Shown one piece after another: positions 42,651 through 54,797 of a DNA stretch of 64,000 bases (position 1 is its first letter; each line of letters starts with the position of its first letter). Made by a program: the position numbers and the translations under genes. Under the pieces are notes generated by a model that was given only the letters and a program-made list of their open reading frames with translations, had not been told where the DNA came from and made no database searches. Source of the stretch: Corydoras sp. C115. Lineage: Eukaryota > Chordata > Actinopteri > Siluriformes > Callichthyidae. The stretch covers positions 387,001 through 451,000 of the forward strand of contig JAFMOC010000244.1 in the NCBI GenBank assembly GCA_019802505.1, written 5' to 3'.

Positions 42651-42713
42651 TGAAACAACATACAGCAAACATCAATTAGTATTAGTATAGTGGGAGTGTA
42701 TATTAAAGCAATA

Positions 42714-43016
42714 AGGTGTCCTGGTTCGAATCCCAATCCGGGTGGAGTTTCCATGTTCTCCCCGTGTCCCTGTGGGTTTCCTCCGGGTTCTCCAGTTTCC
42801 TCCCACAGTCCAAAAACATGGATCAAGGTCAATTGAATTCTCCAAATTGCCCCATATAGAGTGTGTTTGTGTGTGTGTGCTCAGTGATAGATTGCCCCCC
42901 TGTCTTGGGTGTATCTTCCCAGCGCCCAAAACTTTCTCCCCAAGATGGGTATGGGCGTGGGGAACCCCCCGACCCTAATAGAGGATAAAGCAGAATTTAA
43001 TGGATGGATGGATGGA
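42714..43016 (+). mobile_element. SINE, head truncated
   Basis: It starts at the B box (ggttcgaatcccaatccggg) and ends atggatggatggatgg. It lies 50 bp after the previous copy, in opposite orientation. Confidence 0.83.
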
Positions 43017-44050
43017 CGGAAGAACGATTTCTTTAAACATGGCAACCCGAAGCCCAGTCTTTTCTACGCTGTCGGTTCCACAAAATGAACATGACGAGTA
43101 TGACATTAAAAAAGAAAATGAATCCTGGTAAATCACGATGACCTGTCCACCGCAAAGACTCCCCTGATTGAGGGGATAGGAAAGCCGTAGCTGCGGCGCT
43201 CACGTTACATTCTGTATTTGGAACTAATCAAATTACCACGGCGGCGCGTCTCACGAGGCGTTACGGTGTTCATGACTAATTCTTTATAATTATACGACAC
43301 GGTGTCTCTGAAACACCCCAAGACTGAGACGCTGGTGGATATCAGACGAGCAACCGCAGATCCGGCGTGCCTGTTCTGATCAACCACCTTTAAAACGGGC
43401 CTACGTTGATGAGACTTAAAAACAATGCTCTCTCTCTCTCACTCTCTCTATACCTCTCTCGCCCGCTCTCGCGCTCTCAAAGCAGATTTTAATTGGCTGC
43501 ACCTCAGAGGAAAGCCTTCAAAGGCTCGCTGGCTTTCTTCCGGGGGTCTCCGCCACCTATCGTGAGCCGATGAGTCATCTTTTCATTAGACTCGTCTAGA
43601 CAGACTCTTTGACTGGATAAACTTTCTCTCTTTTTTCCTTTTCTTCTTCTTCTCTCTTTTTTTTTTTCAAGCACACAGATTCGACGAAACTACACAGAGC
43701 GCCGGGCTAAAGTTTACACACAAGAACAAATCCGCCTTTTGTCTTTTACCACTTTATTCATCGGCGGATAACCGAGCGCTCGCCTCGCGCCGGCTCCTGA
43801 GTCATTACCATCTGCTAAACACGGCGGCCTTGACTGTCGCCGCAGCGAGCTCGATAAATCAGCTCGGCCTCCTCCGTGTCTCCTCATAATGGGTCCTTAG
43901 CTGCGGGTTAGAGACACGGCAGAGGTAGGACCAAACGTGTCCCTGATTCTTTGGATGGACTTGTTTTGGTAAATATAAACACTATATAAAAAATATACAT
44001 TCATGTAATAATAAATAATAATAAAAAATAAATAAAATAATTTAATAATT
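43017..44050. other. Unique block with pyrimidine tracts
   Basis: TCTC runs (43427-43470) and a T/C tract (43625-43668) are separated by CpG-containing sequence. No exon is supported. Confidence 0.4.
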
Positions 44051-44354
44051 TCCATCCATCCGTTTTCTTCCGCTTTATCCTCTATTAGGGTCGTGGGGGG
44101 GGGGGCAGGTACACCCAATCTATCACTGGACACACACTCACTCACACAGACACACTCTATAGAGGGCAATTTGGAGAACTCAATTGACTTGATGCATGTT
44201 TTTGGACTGTGGGAGGAAACCGGAGAACCCGGAGGAAACCCACGCGGACACGGGGAGAACATGGAAACTCCACCTAGATGGGGATTCGAACCGGGAATCC
44301 CCAGCACTGAGAGGCGAACGTGCTAACCACTCCACTAAGCCACCGTGCCGCCCA
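44051..44354 (-). mobile_element. tRNA-derived SINE
   Basis: It is inverted, with a poly-G expansion at about 44095-44105 and a deletion of the 'cccatgcccatcc' part. The head is gccaccgtgccgccc. Confidence 0.86.
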
Positions 44355-44482
44355 CACACAAACACACACTCTATATGGGGCAATTTGGAGAACTCCATGT
44401 TTTTGGACTGTGGGAGGAAGCCGGAGGAAACCTGGAGGAAACCCACAAAGACATGAGGAGAACATGCAAACCACCCAAACCA
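44355..44482 (-). mobile_element. SINE fragment adjoining the previous copy
   Basis: It begins 'cacacaaacacacactctat' and runs to 'gaggagaacatgcaaacc'. Head and tail are both absent. It abuts the 40-bp tandem array. Confidence 0.7.
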
Positions 44483-44494
44483 CTTGCTTATGTT

Positions 44495-44925
44495 ATCGAC
44501 TTTACGCTTATGTTGTAGCTATTGTGCTTATAGTGTAGCTATTCCGCTTATGTTGTAGCTATTCCGCGTAAAGTGTAGCTATTCTGCTGATGTTGTAGCT
44601 ATTCCACATAAAGTGTAGCTATTCTACTGATGTTGTAGCTATTCCGTGTAAAGTGTAGCTATTCCGCTTATGTTGTAGCTATTCCGCGTAAAGTGTAGCT
44701 ATTCTGCTAATGTTGTAGCTATTCCACATAAAGTGTAGCTATTCTACTGATGTTGTAGCTATTCCGTGTAAAGTGTAGCTATTCTGCTAATGTTGTAGCT
44801 ATTCCACATAAAGTGTAGCTATTCTACTGATGTTGTAGCTATTCCGTGTAAAGTGTAGCTATTCCGCTTATGTTGTAGCTATTCCGCGTAAAGTGTAGCT
44901 ATTCTGCTAATATAATGGCCTTTCC
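44495..44925. repeat. 40-bp minisatellite with higher-order structure
   Basis: Alternating 20-mers tgttgtagctattccgcgta and aagtgtagctattctgctga. Variant pairs (ccgcgta, ccacata, ccgtgta) recur in a fixed order, so a unit of about 120 bp is visible. Confidence 0.92.
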
Positions 44926-45130
44926 TCTTATTTTATAGCTATTCTGTAGCTATTCCTGCTATAGCTTCTCTGTTTTTATTATTATATCCACCTGTGCTGT
45001 ACCTTCATTGCTCATGTAACCACCAACTGTATGCGTTATAGCCACTTGGATTATGTTGTAGGGTATATACTGCTGTAACCATCCCATCATCGTCTCACTG
45101 ACCGTTAATATTCTGTTCAGATACACCAGG

Positions 45131-45476
45131 GGTGGCACGGTGGCTTAGTGGTTAGCACGTTCGCCTCCCAGCGCTAGGGATTTCCAGTTCGAATCCCCAT
45201 CTGGGTGGAGTTTCCATGTTCTCCCCGTGTCCGCGTGGGTTTCCTCCGGGTTCTCCGGTTTCCTCCCACAGTCCAAAAACATGGATCAAGTCAATTGAAT
45301 TCTCCAAATTGCCCCATATAGTGTGTCTGTGTAAGTGAGTGTGTGCCCAGCGATGGATTGGCACCCTGTCCTGGGTGTATCTGCCCAGCGCCCGAAACGT
45401 TCTCCCCTGGATGGGCATGGGGAACCCCAACGCGACCCTAATAGAGGACAAAGCGGGAGATAATGAATGAATGAAT
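45131..45476 (+). mobile_element. tRNA-derived SINE with exact 11-bp target duplication
   Basis: The repeat gatacaccagg occurs at 45120-45130 and 45477-45487. Full length with tail aatgaatgaatgaat. Confidence 0.93.
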
Positions 45477-45487
45477 GATACACCAGG

Positions 45488-46849
45488 CGAACAAGAAATG
45501 TCACCTACAGTAAAAATTCCAAACGCATTCGGCTGCTTGTTGGTTCCGTTTCTGCTGGAGAAACTCGGAGAAAGAATATCAAGCTGAATTAATCACTATA
45601 TTTCACAGACTCTTTATTTCACGCCCCGGGAGCGTTTAGCGTTCGCCGGCTTCACTTTGCATTTCTGAGGAGGTCACGTGACGCGGCGGGTTCAATGATG
45701 AAGACGAACTACCGCCGCCGCCGCGCCGGCGTCCGGTCGAAATGGGACACAAACATATTTCACGGTTCACTGCACTCCTGTGCATTTCTGATATTAAACA
45801 CCTTCATCATTTTGACCAATGCTCTCTCGCCCCCCCTCCCCCCCCCCTCGCCTGGCCACGGAGGATCCATTTCTGCATAGATGAAGCAGAACACAACGGC
45901 ATACCTGCAGTCCGAGTGTAGATTTTAAGGATGCTTGTAACCTTCCGACATCATATCGTCAAACGTTCTCCGTTACGAGCTGCGGATGTGCCGCCGTGTA
46001 ACGATGCCGTGGTCGTTCCGAGAGCCTCAGAGGGATCAGGAATCCTAGAAAACCATCGTAGAGGAACCCGAGCGCTTCCTCTCAGAGCCGAGAGCGGAGG
46101 AATGTGACACCGGATCGATGGACTTGATTAATTAACTTCTAATGAGTCCATCTGAGCATCAGAACCCTGCGAAGCTGGACATGTCAGTTTGACCTAGTTG
46201 CCGTCTTTTATCCCTCTCTGCACCCCCCTCCAACATCGATTCCACCCCGCCCATCAGATAATCACGTCCCTTTCCACTGGCACACAGGACATTGGGTATT
46301 GTGGCTTTGGCACCGTTTGGGGACTCTTGGAACCGTTTGAGAGTCCCACCAGATATCAGTCATATTAATCGGTACGGATCTGCTTTTATAGCCATTTAGC
46401 ATCTAAAGAACAACTATAGGAAGAGGATCTGAGCCCCGCCCCCTTGCTGGATGTGACGAGGGCAGAAAACCGGACTGAATGGATCAAACAGCCGAATTAA
46501 TAACGGCGACTTCATCGGAGCAACGAGGAACGCTGGAGGAACGCGGGATGGGTTCAGTTCGGACAGGCAGGGGCAGCGGTGGCTGATTCGGGAGCAGAGT
46601 AATCTGTCTCGGGGCGAAATTAGTTAAATGCAGCCTCATTCATCATGGACTGACCCTCCATCGATCTACAGCGGCCCCTCTGCCTTAAACTCAGTTATAT
46701 AATGAGAGGGCCAAAAAAATCCCAGCTTGACAAATTTAGTCCTTCAACATGTGACGTTGGGGGGGGGGGGTTCGTTCTGAGGGTGGACAGAACGCTGGGG
46801 TGGTAAAACACCGGAGTGGTAACTGGAGACTTTGATTCCTCTTGTAATG
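45488..46849. other. Unique block
   Basis: A GC-rich patch of repeated ccgccg (45706-45735), a poly-C run (45830-45848) and otherwise ordinary sequence. No supported exon. Confidence 0.4.
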
Positions 46850-47218
46850 AGTGTGAACCAGTGATAGATGGGTGTCCTGTCCTGGGTGTACCTGCCCAGC
46901 ACCCGAAACGTTCTCCCCTGGTTGGGCATTGGGAACCCCCCCCCCCCCAGGTCTTTCCTCCATCATAGTTTACACACCATACAATCAGTGGGGCAGTTAA
47001 TGTCTCTGATGTGCCCCTCAACATGTCGTTGGAATGTGGAATACTGGGAAGAAAAGGTACAGGGAGGACCTGCAGACTCCACATTGAGGGATCCAGGTTC
47101 AATCCATGTCCAAGTTTTCCTCCCACAGACCAAAGACTCGTGGGGTAAATTGGCATCTCTAAATTGCCCCTATGTAGAGTGAGTGAGTGAGTAAGTGTGG
47201 ATGGATGGATGGATGGAT
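46850..47218 (+). mobile_element. Two rearranged SINE pieces
   Basis: A 3' body piece (46850-46948, 'gtcctgtcctgggtgtacct', 'ttctcccctggttgggcat') precedes a 5' body piece with tail (about 47058-47218, 'ttttcctcccacagacca', tggatggatggatgg). The order is reversed relative to a normal copy. Confidence 0.6.
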
Positions 47219-47687
47219 GGACGTTCACGAAGCCGGGCGATGAAGCAAACAGCGTGTTTTTTTGTTTTTCCCTTCAGCCTCCTGACTGGAATCGATAGCT
47301 CAGCGAGATCTGCCACTAGTCACATTAGTATCGACTGCGTGCGGGGACACGGGGCAGAACAACAGGTTGGAACATGTTCGGCCTTCCAGCTGGGAAATAC
47401 AGAGGGAGCCGGCGAGGCGATCGCTTTTAGATTAAGTAAATATCAGCGGCGTGCTCTGCTGTCAGCGCTCAGCGTGACGGACGGCAGAAGCGAGCGCTCC
47501 CACAAATGACGAAATTAGTTTGGCTGTAGGGAACGGCGGGGTAACGAGGGGGGGGTTTTCAATTCGACCCGGTTTTAAAGTAGACGATTTAACGGAAGGT
47601 TTCGAGGATGATGCCGGACCCAACTGCAGACAAAAGGACGGATGAGACTGTAATTAAAGTGGTCGTCGCCGTCGCCTTGCAGCCTGA

Positions 47688-47860
47688 AGGTCCACGGTGG
47701 GATCCCCAGTACCACCAAGTACTCTGGCTGAAGTGTCCTTGGGCAAGACACCTAACACCAATGACTCCCCTGGCGCTGTATACAGGGCTGCCCACCGCTC
47801 TGGGCAGGTGGGGTCCCTTCACACAGCGTGGGTATAGGTGTGTGTTTCACTGGGTTAAAC
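47688..47860 (+). repeat. Probable dispersed repeat fragment
   Basis: 'gtgtccttgggcaagacacc' and 'gctgcccaccgctctgggca' are phrases familiar from a fish dispersed repeat. It forms the beginning of a 401-codon open frame that I do not accept as a gene. Confidence 0.45.
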
Positions 47861-48329
47861 GTGGAGGACAAAGAGAAAAACCTTGGGACGCGCCAATCGC
47901 ACCGCCACGTGAAAATCTACACCTATACCACAGACAGGACGCGACCCGTACAACCACAACTCACACTCACATCCAGCAGCACCACCATGTGGCTCACGTA
48001 CGAGAGGCAAGAGACAAATCTAAAAGGATTAAGACAACACGAGATGGGGCACTGAAGGACCTGGATGTATCCCCAACGCCAGCATGGGCCTTAGCGACAG
48101 GCCATTATGGATGGACCAAATTCTCCACTAGGGGTGGAGTTGGACTTATCCACCTACTGCAAAAGTGTTACCTCAAGGGTGTGGGACTGATGATTGGGGG
48201 TTGGAATCCCAAGTTCATGGAATTTACCAAAGCCCTCAACCCTCATTACTACAGGAGGGTGGTGTCATGGCTGACCGTACGATCTGAGAGCAGCCATGTG
48301 GAACATGTGCTCCACCGGATATCCACTCA

Positions 48330-48665
48330 GACCTCCAACTGGACCTCCACCTGGACCTTGACACAGAACTTCACCTGGACCTCCACCGAGACCTTCACCC
48401 AGACCTCCACCCGGACCTTCACCCTGGACCCCCACACAGACCTCCAACTGGACCTCCACCCGGACCTTTACACAGACCTCCATCCGGACCTCCACCCGGA
48501 CCTTTACACAAACCTCCACGCGGACCTCCAACTGGACCTCCACCCGGACCTCCAACTGGACCTTTACACAGACCTCCACCCAGACTTCCAACTGGACCTC
48601 CACCTGGACCTCCAACTGAACCTCCACCCGGACCTTTACACAGACCTCCACCCAGACCTCCTTGC
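48330..48665. repeat. GGACCTCCA-type minisatellite
   Basis: Units of 12, 18 and 24 bp built from cggacctccaactggacc, ctccacccggac and tttacacagac. All lengths are multiples of three, which gives an open frame of DLHPDLQLDL repeats. Confidence 0.9.
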
Positions 48666-48741
48666 TGTGAGGCGGATGTGCTCTGGATTTCCATACCACC
48701 CTGAATCCCGCATGATACCTGAACTGGACCTCAGGACTAAC

Positions 48742-48744
<3 letters not shown>

Positions 48745-48788
<44 letters not shown>
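48745..48788. repeat. (GT)n microsatellite
   Basis: About 21 GT units, just after the GGACCTCCA array. Confidence 0.93.
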
Positions 48789-48792
<4 letters not shown>

Positions 48793-49159
48793 ATAACAGA
48801 AGGGAAGAATTAGTCACAGTTTAACCCACTTTAGGTGGAACTGCTGCAGAGACGGATGCATAATGTTGAATTTCTTGAGTATATAAATGTGTTTGTGTGG
48901 GTTCTCCTCCGGAGGACGCCGGCGCTCTGATTAATGGGCGCGGGTTCGGGACTGATGCCTCTATTTGATTTTGCAGAGGGAGAATACGGGGAGGTTGTAA
49001 CTGCGGAGGAGGATTCAAGGCCTACGGTGATGAAACACAGATAAAGAGCAAGACGAATGGCTGAAACAGTGGAGAACCGCACGCCGACACATTTATCAGC
49101 GATGATCCGTCTGCTCAGCGTCGTCTGTAATTACTCTCAGGTTCTCAGCATGCAGCGCC

Positions 49160-49310
49160 GTCTCAGAACCGCAGTCTGGATTCCAGGGTTAAATCGTGTA
49201 ATGAAGCTTCGACGGCGCCGATCATACGAACACTGACCCGATTCGTTAATTCCGCCGCCGTAGCTTCATTACACGATTTAACCCTGGAATCCAGACTGCG
49301 GTTCTGAGAC
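49160..49310. repeat. Near-perfect large palindrome
   Basis: The arm at 49160-49208 (gtctcagaaccgcagtctgg ... gtgtaatgaagct) is the exact reverse complement of 49262-49310. The stem continues inward about 8 bp with two mismatches, leaving a loop of about 35 bp. A third copy of the arm lies at 49604-49661. Confidence 0.93.
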
Positions 49311-49312
49311 TG

Positions 49313-49916
49313 CACCGGACACACCAGAACCGGACGATCCCTGGAACTTGATGCCGGAAGTCAGAGCACGGGGTCGGCCATGAAGACGTTCTCCGTTCCG
49401 GTTCGTCCCGAAGGTCCGAAGGCCAGAGCTCCGTGAGAACCCGTCCGGTTCTCGCTTTGCTGATAGACAGTCAGTAAAGACTTTGCACAGGCGTCTGATG
49501 CATTCTCGTTGCTTTTTATTTTTCACATTCGTCTCAGAAACAAACTGGTCATTTCATATCGGCGGAACCTCTGAGGAACGGAACAAATCCATGACGTAGT
49601 GTTTCAGAACCGCAGTCTGGATTCCAGGGTTAAATCGTGTACTGAAGCTTCGACGGCGCCGGAATTAACGAATCAGGTCCCACACCGAACACACCAGAAC
49701 CGGACGATCCCTAGAACTTGATGCCGGAAGTCGGGGCACGGGGTCGGCCGTGAAGACGTTCTCCGTTCTGGTTTGTCCCAATGTGAGACCCCGCAGGTGT
49801 CTGATGCAGGTGTCTGACGCATTCTCGTTGCTTTTTATTTTTCACATTCGTCTCAGAAAGGAACTGGTCATTTCATATCGGCGGAACCTCTGAGGAACGG
49901 AACAAATCCATGACTT
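49313..49916. repeat. Direct duplication next to the palindrome
   Basis: The segment 49313-49597 recurs at 49684-49916 (shared: caccagaaccggacgatccc, tgaagacgttctccgttc, gcattctcgttgctttttat, ttcatatcggcggaacctct). The second copy lacks about 60 bp. Confidence 0.88.
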
Positions 49917-50129
49917 ACAGTAAGTCCCCATGCAGACGTGCAGCGTGAGTTCTAACGTGATTGTGCTTCAGTCGTCTTCAGTCTGCTTCTCTCGCCGTTC
50001 GATGACGGGATTAGGGATCCAATCTGGCTGTGGACTGATGAACTGACTGAACGTTTTAAATCAGAGAGAGGAACTGATGCAGCAACGTTACGTCCTCACA
50101 TCTGTATGATAGAGGCTTCTGCTGCAGGA

Positions 50130-50890
50130 GAATGTGTACGGGATGCTGTGATCAGGATGCTGCGTACAGGATGCCCCATACAGGATGCTGTGTTCAAGAT
50201 GTTGTGTTCAGGATGCCCCATACAGGATGCTGTGTTCAGGATGCCCCATACAGGATGCTGTGTTCAAGATGTTGTGTTCAGGATGCCCCATACAGGATGC
50301 TTCACACTGGATGCTGCATACAGGATGCCCCATTCAGGATGCTGCGTATAGGATGCTGTGTACAACATGCTGTGTTCAGGATGCCCCATACAGAATGCTG
50401 TGTTCACGATGCCCCATACAGGATGCTGTGTTCAAGATGCCGGATACAGGATGCTGCATACAGAATGTTGTGTTCAGGATGCTTCACACTGGATGTCCCA
50501 TACAGGATGCTGTGTTCAGGATGCCCCATACAGGATGCTGCTTACAGGATGCCCCACACATGATGCCCCATACAGGATGCTGCATATAGGATGCTGTGTA
50601 CAACATGCTGTGTTCAGGATGCCCCATACAGGATGCTGTGTTCAGGATGCCCCATACATTATGCTGTGATTAGGATGCCCCATACAGGATGCTGCTTACA
50701 GGATTCCCCATACAGGATGCTGTGTTCAGGATGCCCCATACAGGATGCTGCGTACAGGATGATGTGTATGGGATACTGTGTTCAGGATGCCCCATACAGG
50801 ATGCTGAGTACAGGATGATGTGTATGGGATGCTGTGTTCAGGATGATGTGTATGGGATGCTGTGTATGGGATGGTGTGTATGGGATGGTG
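50130..50890. repeat. 14/28-bp minisatellite
   Basis: Units gatgccccatacag and gatgctgtgttcag alternate about 27 times, with variants ending in tatgg near the 3' end. All three + frames read through long stretches. Confidence 0.93.
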
Positions 50891-51689
50891 TTGGCTGGAC
50901 CTTTTTTTAGTCGGTTGGTTGTTTGTCATTGTCTATAGACAATGAACCGAAATACGGCTCCTCCAGAGGAAGTTCAACCCAAAGTCATTAAGACCACCAA
51001 CGGAACATGGTCTATAAAGGGGGGGGCGGGTCCTACCCCATCCTGAAGAAAGCCCTGATTTGGCTGCGATGTGATGGATGGAGCTGCCGGGAGGCGATGG
51101 AGAGACGAAATGAAGTTCATATCTGCCGGAATGAAGTTACATGCTCGCACGCCGTCAGCTCGGTTCGCTTCTCCTCCGACGCCCTTCGAGGTGTGCGATT
51201 GTTCTAAATCAAGGACATTCTCACTCAGCAAAAACACTATCTCACTAATCACACCCCCTCGCTTCCCCCGTCTTACACCTTAAACACTCTAAAGGGCACA
51301 CTGATACGCACGCTCATATAGTTTTACTAAACACTGAACCCCGGATCCCGGTTCTCGGTTCTCAGCCGAATCCCCCGGTGGTTTTTCCAACATGTCAGCA
51401 AAGGTCACTGCTTAGACGGCGGACGAGCCGCCGGCAGCCGGGTTTGTTTTGTTTTTTTTCGGGATGGGGCAATCAGTCGGCGTCACGTCGAGAGAGAAAA
51501 GCAATAGGAGTGAAAATAGAGGGACGAGGGTTCTGCTGCTGCCGCTCAGAAGAGACAGAAAGATAAGACACTGTGTGTGTGTGTGTATGTGTGTGTCCAC
51601 AAATAGACCTGTCCCCTGTATGAAGTTGTCCAAACCCAGTTTCAGTGAAGGGTGCTGTTTAGGCGAGAGCATACGATGGCCTTGTTACG

Positions 51690-52320
51690 GTTTGGTTTGT
51701 TGTTGTCTTGTTCTTGTTGGTGTCACATCCCGTCTTGTCCTGTATTATCTTGGTCCTGTCCCCATCCCATCTTGTCTTGTGTTCTCAAGTCTTGGTTTGG
51801 TTTGGTTTGTTGTTGTCTTGGTCTTGTTGTTGTCCCATCCTGTCTTGTCTTGTTTGATCTGATCTGTTCTAGTCTTGTTGGCATCCCGTCTTATCCTGTA
51901 TGATCTTGGTCTTGTTCCTGTCTTGTCTTGTCTTGTTTCTTGGTGTGGTCCCTGTCTTATTTTGTTTGCTCTTGGTCCTGTCCCCATCCAATCTTGTAGT
52001 GCTTTCTCAAGACTTGGTATGGTTTGGTTTGGTGTTGTCTTGGTCTTGTTAGTGTCTCATCTTGTACGATCTTGGTCTTGTTAGTGTCTCATCTTGTACG
52101 ATCTTGGTCTTGTTCCTGCCATGTCTTGTCTTGTTTCTTGGTCCTGTCCCCATCCCATCTTGTCTTGTGTTCTCAAGTCTTGGTTTGGTTTGTTGTTGTC
52201 TTGGTCTTGTTGGTGTCCCATCCTGTCTTGTCCAGTATTGTCTGGTCTGTTCTAGCCTTGTTGGCGTCCCATCTTGTCCTGTATGATCTTGGTCTTGTTC
52301 CTGTCATGTCTTGTGTTTCT
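51690..52320. repeat. Irregular CTTGT/TTGGT repeat
   Basis: Long imperfect units with ttgtcttggtcttgttggtg, ccatcttgtcttgtgttctc and tcttggtttggtttgttgtt. The same words return in the 430-bp duplication at 53941. Confidence 0.8.
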
Positions 52321-52455
52321 TGGTGTTGTCCCACCTGTTTAAGGGTCCACTCTGAGAACCCATGCTGTCCTTTGTATGGACCATGTGGGCGTGTTACTCC
52401 ACTGAACCACCACGATGTCCTCCACCACGCTGATATAATGGCGTCTTGGGAAACG

Positions 52456-53527
52456 CAGAATCTTTACAGATTGGAACATCGACCACCTAAAGGATACCAT
52501 GAAAACGGGTCGGTGTTGGTGTCGCGGCGCATCGACAGATAAAATACATAGTGCGGACGTGAACCCCAGTAAATGTGGATCCGATTCCGCTGGTGGAGCG
52601 TTCAGACCTCGATGGGGGTGTGATTTAGGCCCCGCCGCCGCGATCGGAGCAGATGTTCCGGCGGTGCGCGGGGCGAGTGGATGGACTCTCTGATGGCGGC
52701 TGGCTGGATGTAATGGACTCCTGTTTACAACTGGAACACCCCGAACGCGTAATGGCCGCCATACATCATTGCTTTATGGCCAAATTACCCGGTTAATTTT
52801 CACAGCGGACATCGGGGACGGCGTACGAGGCCGCGCATCCCGTCCGCAGAACTCTCATTATTAAATATTGATGATGAGTGAAGGGGAATGTTGCTCGCTG
52901 TAGCGCCGCCCTGCTGGAAAAGAGGCTTCGAGTGCTATACATATAAAAAAATTTGTTATTTTTTTTAATCATTGGATGCTGTTCGGATTCAATGAAGGCT
53001 TGTCCACTAAACCAGCGGACGGGAGAGACAGTAACCAACCGCTGCCTATCCCGTCCGCTAATTGGTATTACCTGGTGAGGGTGATCACAATGGTAAGAGC
53101 TCTCTAGTTTCATTGACTCGTCTGTTCACAGCGCCAATGCGAAGATGGCAGGGAGAACATGCCAAAGTCCCAGCCAAAATCTGCTGCCGAATAGATTCCA
53201 TTTCCATCTGGCCTTGGGGCCCCGTCGGTTCTCTGGGTCTGGGGGGGGGGGTGTCAGGTGTCAGACAGCCACTCGGGTTCAGGTGAGCGGTGACGGTACG
53301 CTCTGCCAGGATCCAGGATCGATGATCTCGATTAATTACAAGCCCCCCCTCTGGTTCCCCGCCGCTCTCTGGGGGATGGGGGGGGGGGTTGACGGCGGCG
53401 AGCGCTAGCCTCCCGCCGCGCGATGCGTCAGGTGTTTCTGAAGGAACCGTTTGCTCGCTTCACGTCTCGGCGGGCGTAATTACACAGCGCAGTGAGCCGC
53501 ACACTTCACATTTGCATTGCGTTGCAG
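52456..53527. other. Unique block before the exon-like segment
   Basis: It contains poly-G runs (about 53240-53250 and 53380-53390) and CpG-rich patches. No exon is supported. Confidence 0.4.
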
Positions 53528-53606
53528 TTCTGCGACCGGAGAACCCGATTACCGCGGGCACGTCCTCGGCGCCAGGCACCTGCCGTCCACCTGCCTCATG
53601 CCGAAG
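53528..53606 (+). other. Exon-like segment of unknown gene (weak)
   Basis: A 79-bp segment between a good acceptor (cattgcgttgcag) and a consensus donor (AAG|gtgagc). The frame that starts after the first base is open and reads SATGEPDYRGHVLGARHLPS then TCLMPK, ending in phase 0. All three frames happen to be open, and I recognise no protein. It may be chance. Confidence 0.25.
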
Positions 53607-53940
53607 GTGAGCAGGACGGACGATAACGAGCCGAGAAAGGGTGCCTGGTCTAACCTTGTTGGCATCCTGTCTTCTTGTTGTTGTAGGCAGCCATGTTCCT
53701 CCATTGACACCCACTGGTCACTTCATTAAATACATACGTCTCCTTCGTCCATTGTGCACCATTGTAGTTCTAAATCCAGACTGTAGTTTATTTATCTTCA
53801 GGCCTGGACACGGATCAGGTGCTCAGGTGGTATCTGGATGCGGATCAGGTGGTATCTGGGTGGTGGATAATGCCCAGCACCACAATGACGCCAATGGACG
53901 AATGCAGCAGATGCCGCAGTCCTGCCGGAGTCTTTAAACT

Positions 53941-54797
53941 GTTTATCCACGATGAGAGGAAGCTTGTCTTGTCCCCAATCTTCCAATCTTGGTCTTGTCT
54001 TGTCTTGTTTGTTGTGGTCTTGATCTTGTCCCCATCCAATCAAGTCTTTTAAATTGTTAAATGAGGGTCACGTGACTGTAGTTCATAAATGATACTTCTA
54101 TACTTTACGCTCAGACTGTGATGGTCTTCGGTTCATAAACCTCTGAGGTTCTCTAAAGTCCCGTTCCTTTTATTAATCTATTTATTAAACACGCCGCTCT
54201 CCAACCTCCCCTTTCATGTTAGAACCACCTGTTTAAGGTTCCGCTCCGAGAACCCACGCTGTCCTTTGTATGGACCATGTGAGCGTGTTACGCCACTGAA
54301 CCACCACCATGTCCTCCACCACGCTGATATAATGGCGTCTCGGGACCTTCTTCCCTCACGGCGATGCCGGGTTTATCTACGATGACAGGAAGCTTGTCTT
54401 GTCACCAATCTTCCAATCTTGTCCTGGTCTTGTCTTGTTTGTTGTGGTCTTGATCTTGTCCCCATCCAATCAAGTCTTTTAAATTGTTAAATGAGGGTCA
54501 CGTGACTGTAGTTCATATATGATGCTTCTATACTTTACGCTCAGACCGTGATGGTCTTCAGTTCATAAACCACCGAGGTTCTCTAAAGTCCCTTTTATTA
54601 ATCGAGACACAACACGCTGCTCTCCAACCTCCCCTTTCATGTTAGAACCACCTGTTTAAGGTTCCGCTCTGAGAACCCACGCTGTCCTTTGTATGGACCA
54701 TGTGAGCGTGTAACGCCACTGAACCACCACCATGTCCTCCACCACGCTGATATAATGGCGTCTCGGGACCTTCTTCCCTCACGGCGATGCCGGGTTA
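53941..54797. repeat. 430-bp tandem duplication
   Basis: Copy 1 is 53941-54370 and copy 2 is 54371-54797, with a period of 430 bp (agcttgtctt at 53961 and 54391). The second half (acctgtttaaggttccgctc ... gatataatggcgtctcggga) also occurs at 52330-52455 as a third, partial copy. Confidence 0.9.

Noticed and set aside
47608..48813. 401-codon open frame
   Set aside because: The start falls in a dispersed-repeat phrase, the C-terminal half is the GGACCTCCA minisatellite and a GT run, and no domain is recognisable.
50106..50818. Cys-rich repeat protein
   Set aside because: A minisatellite open in three + frames at once; no start context, domain or splice structure.
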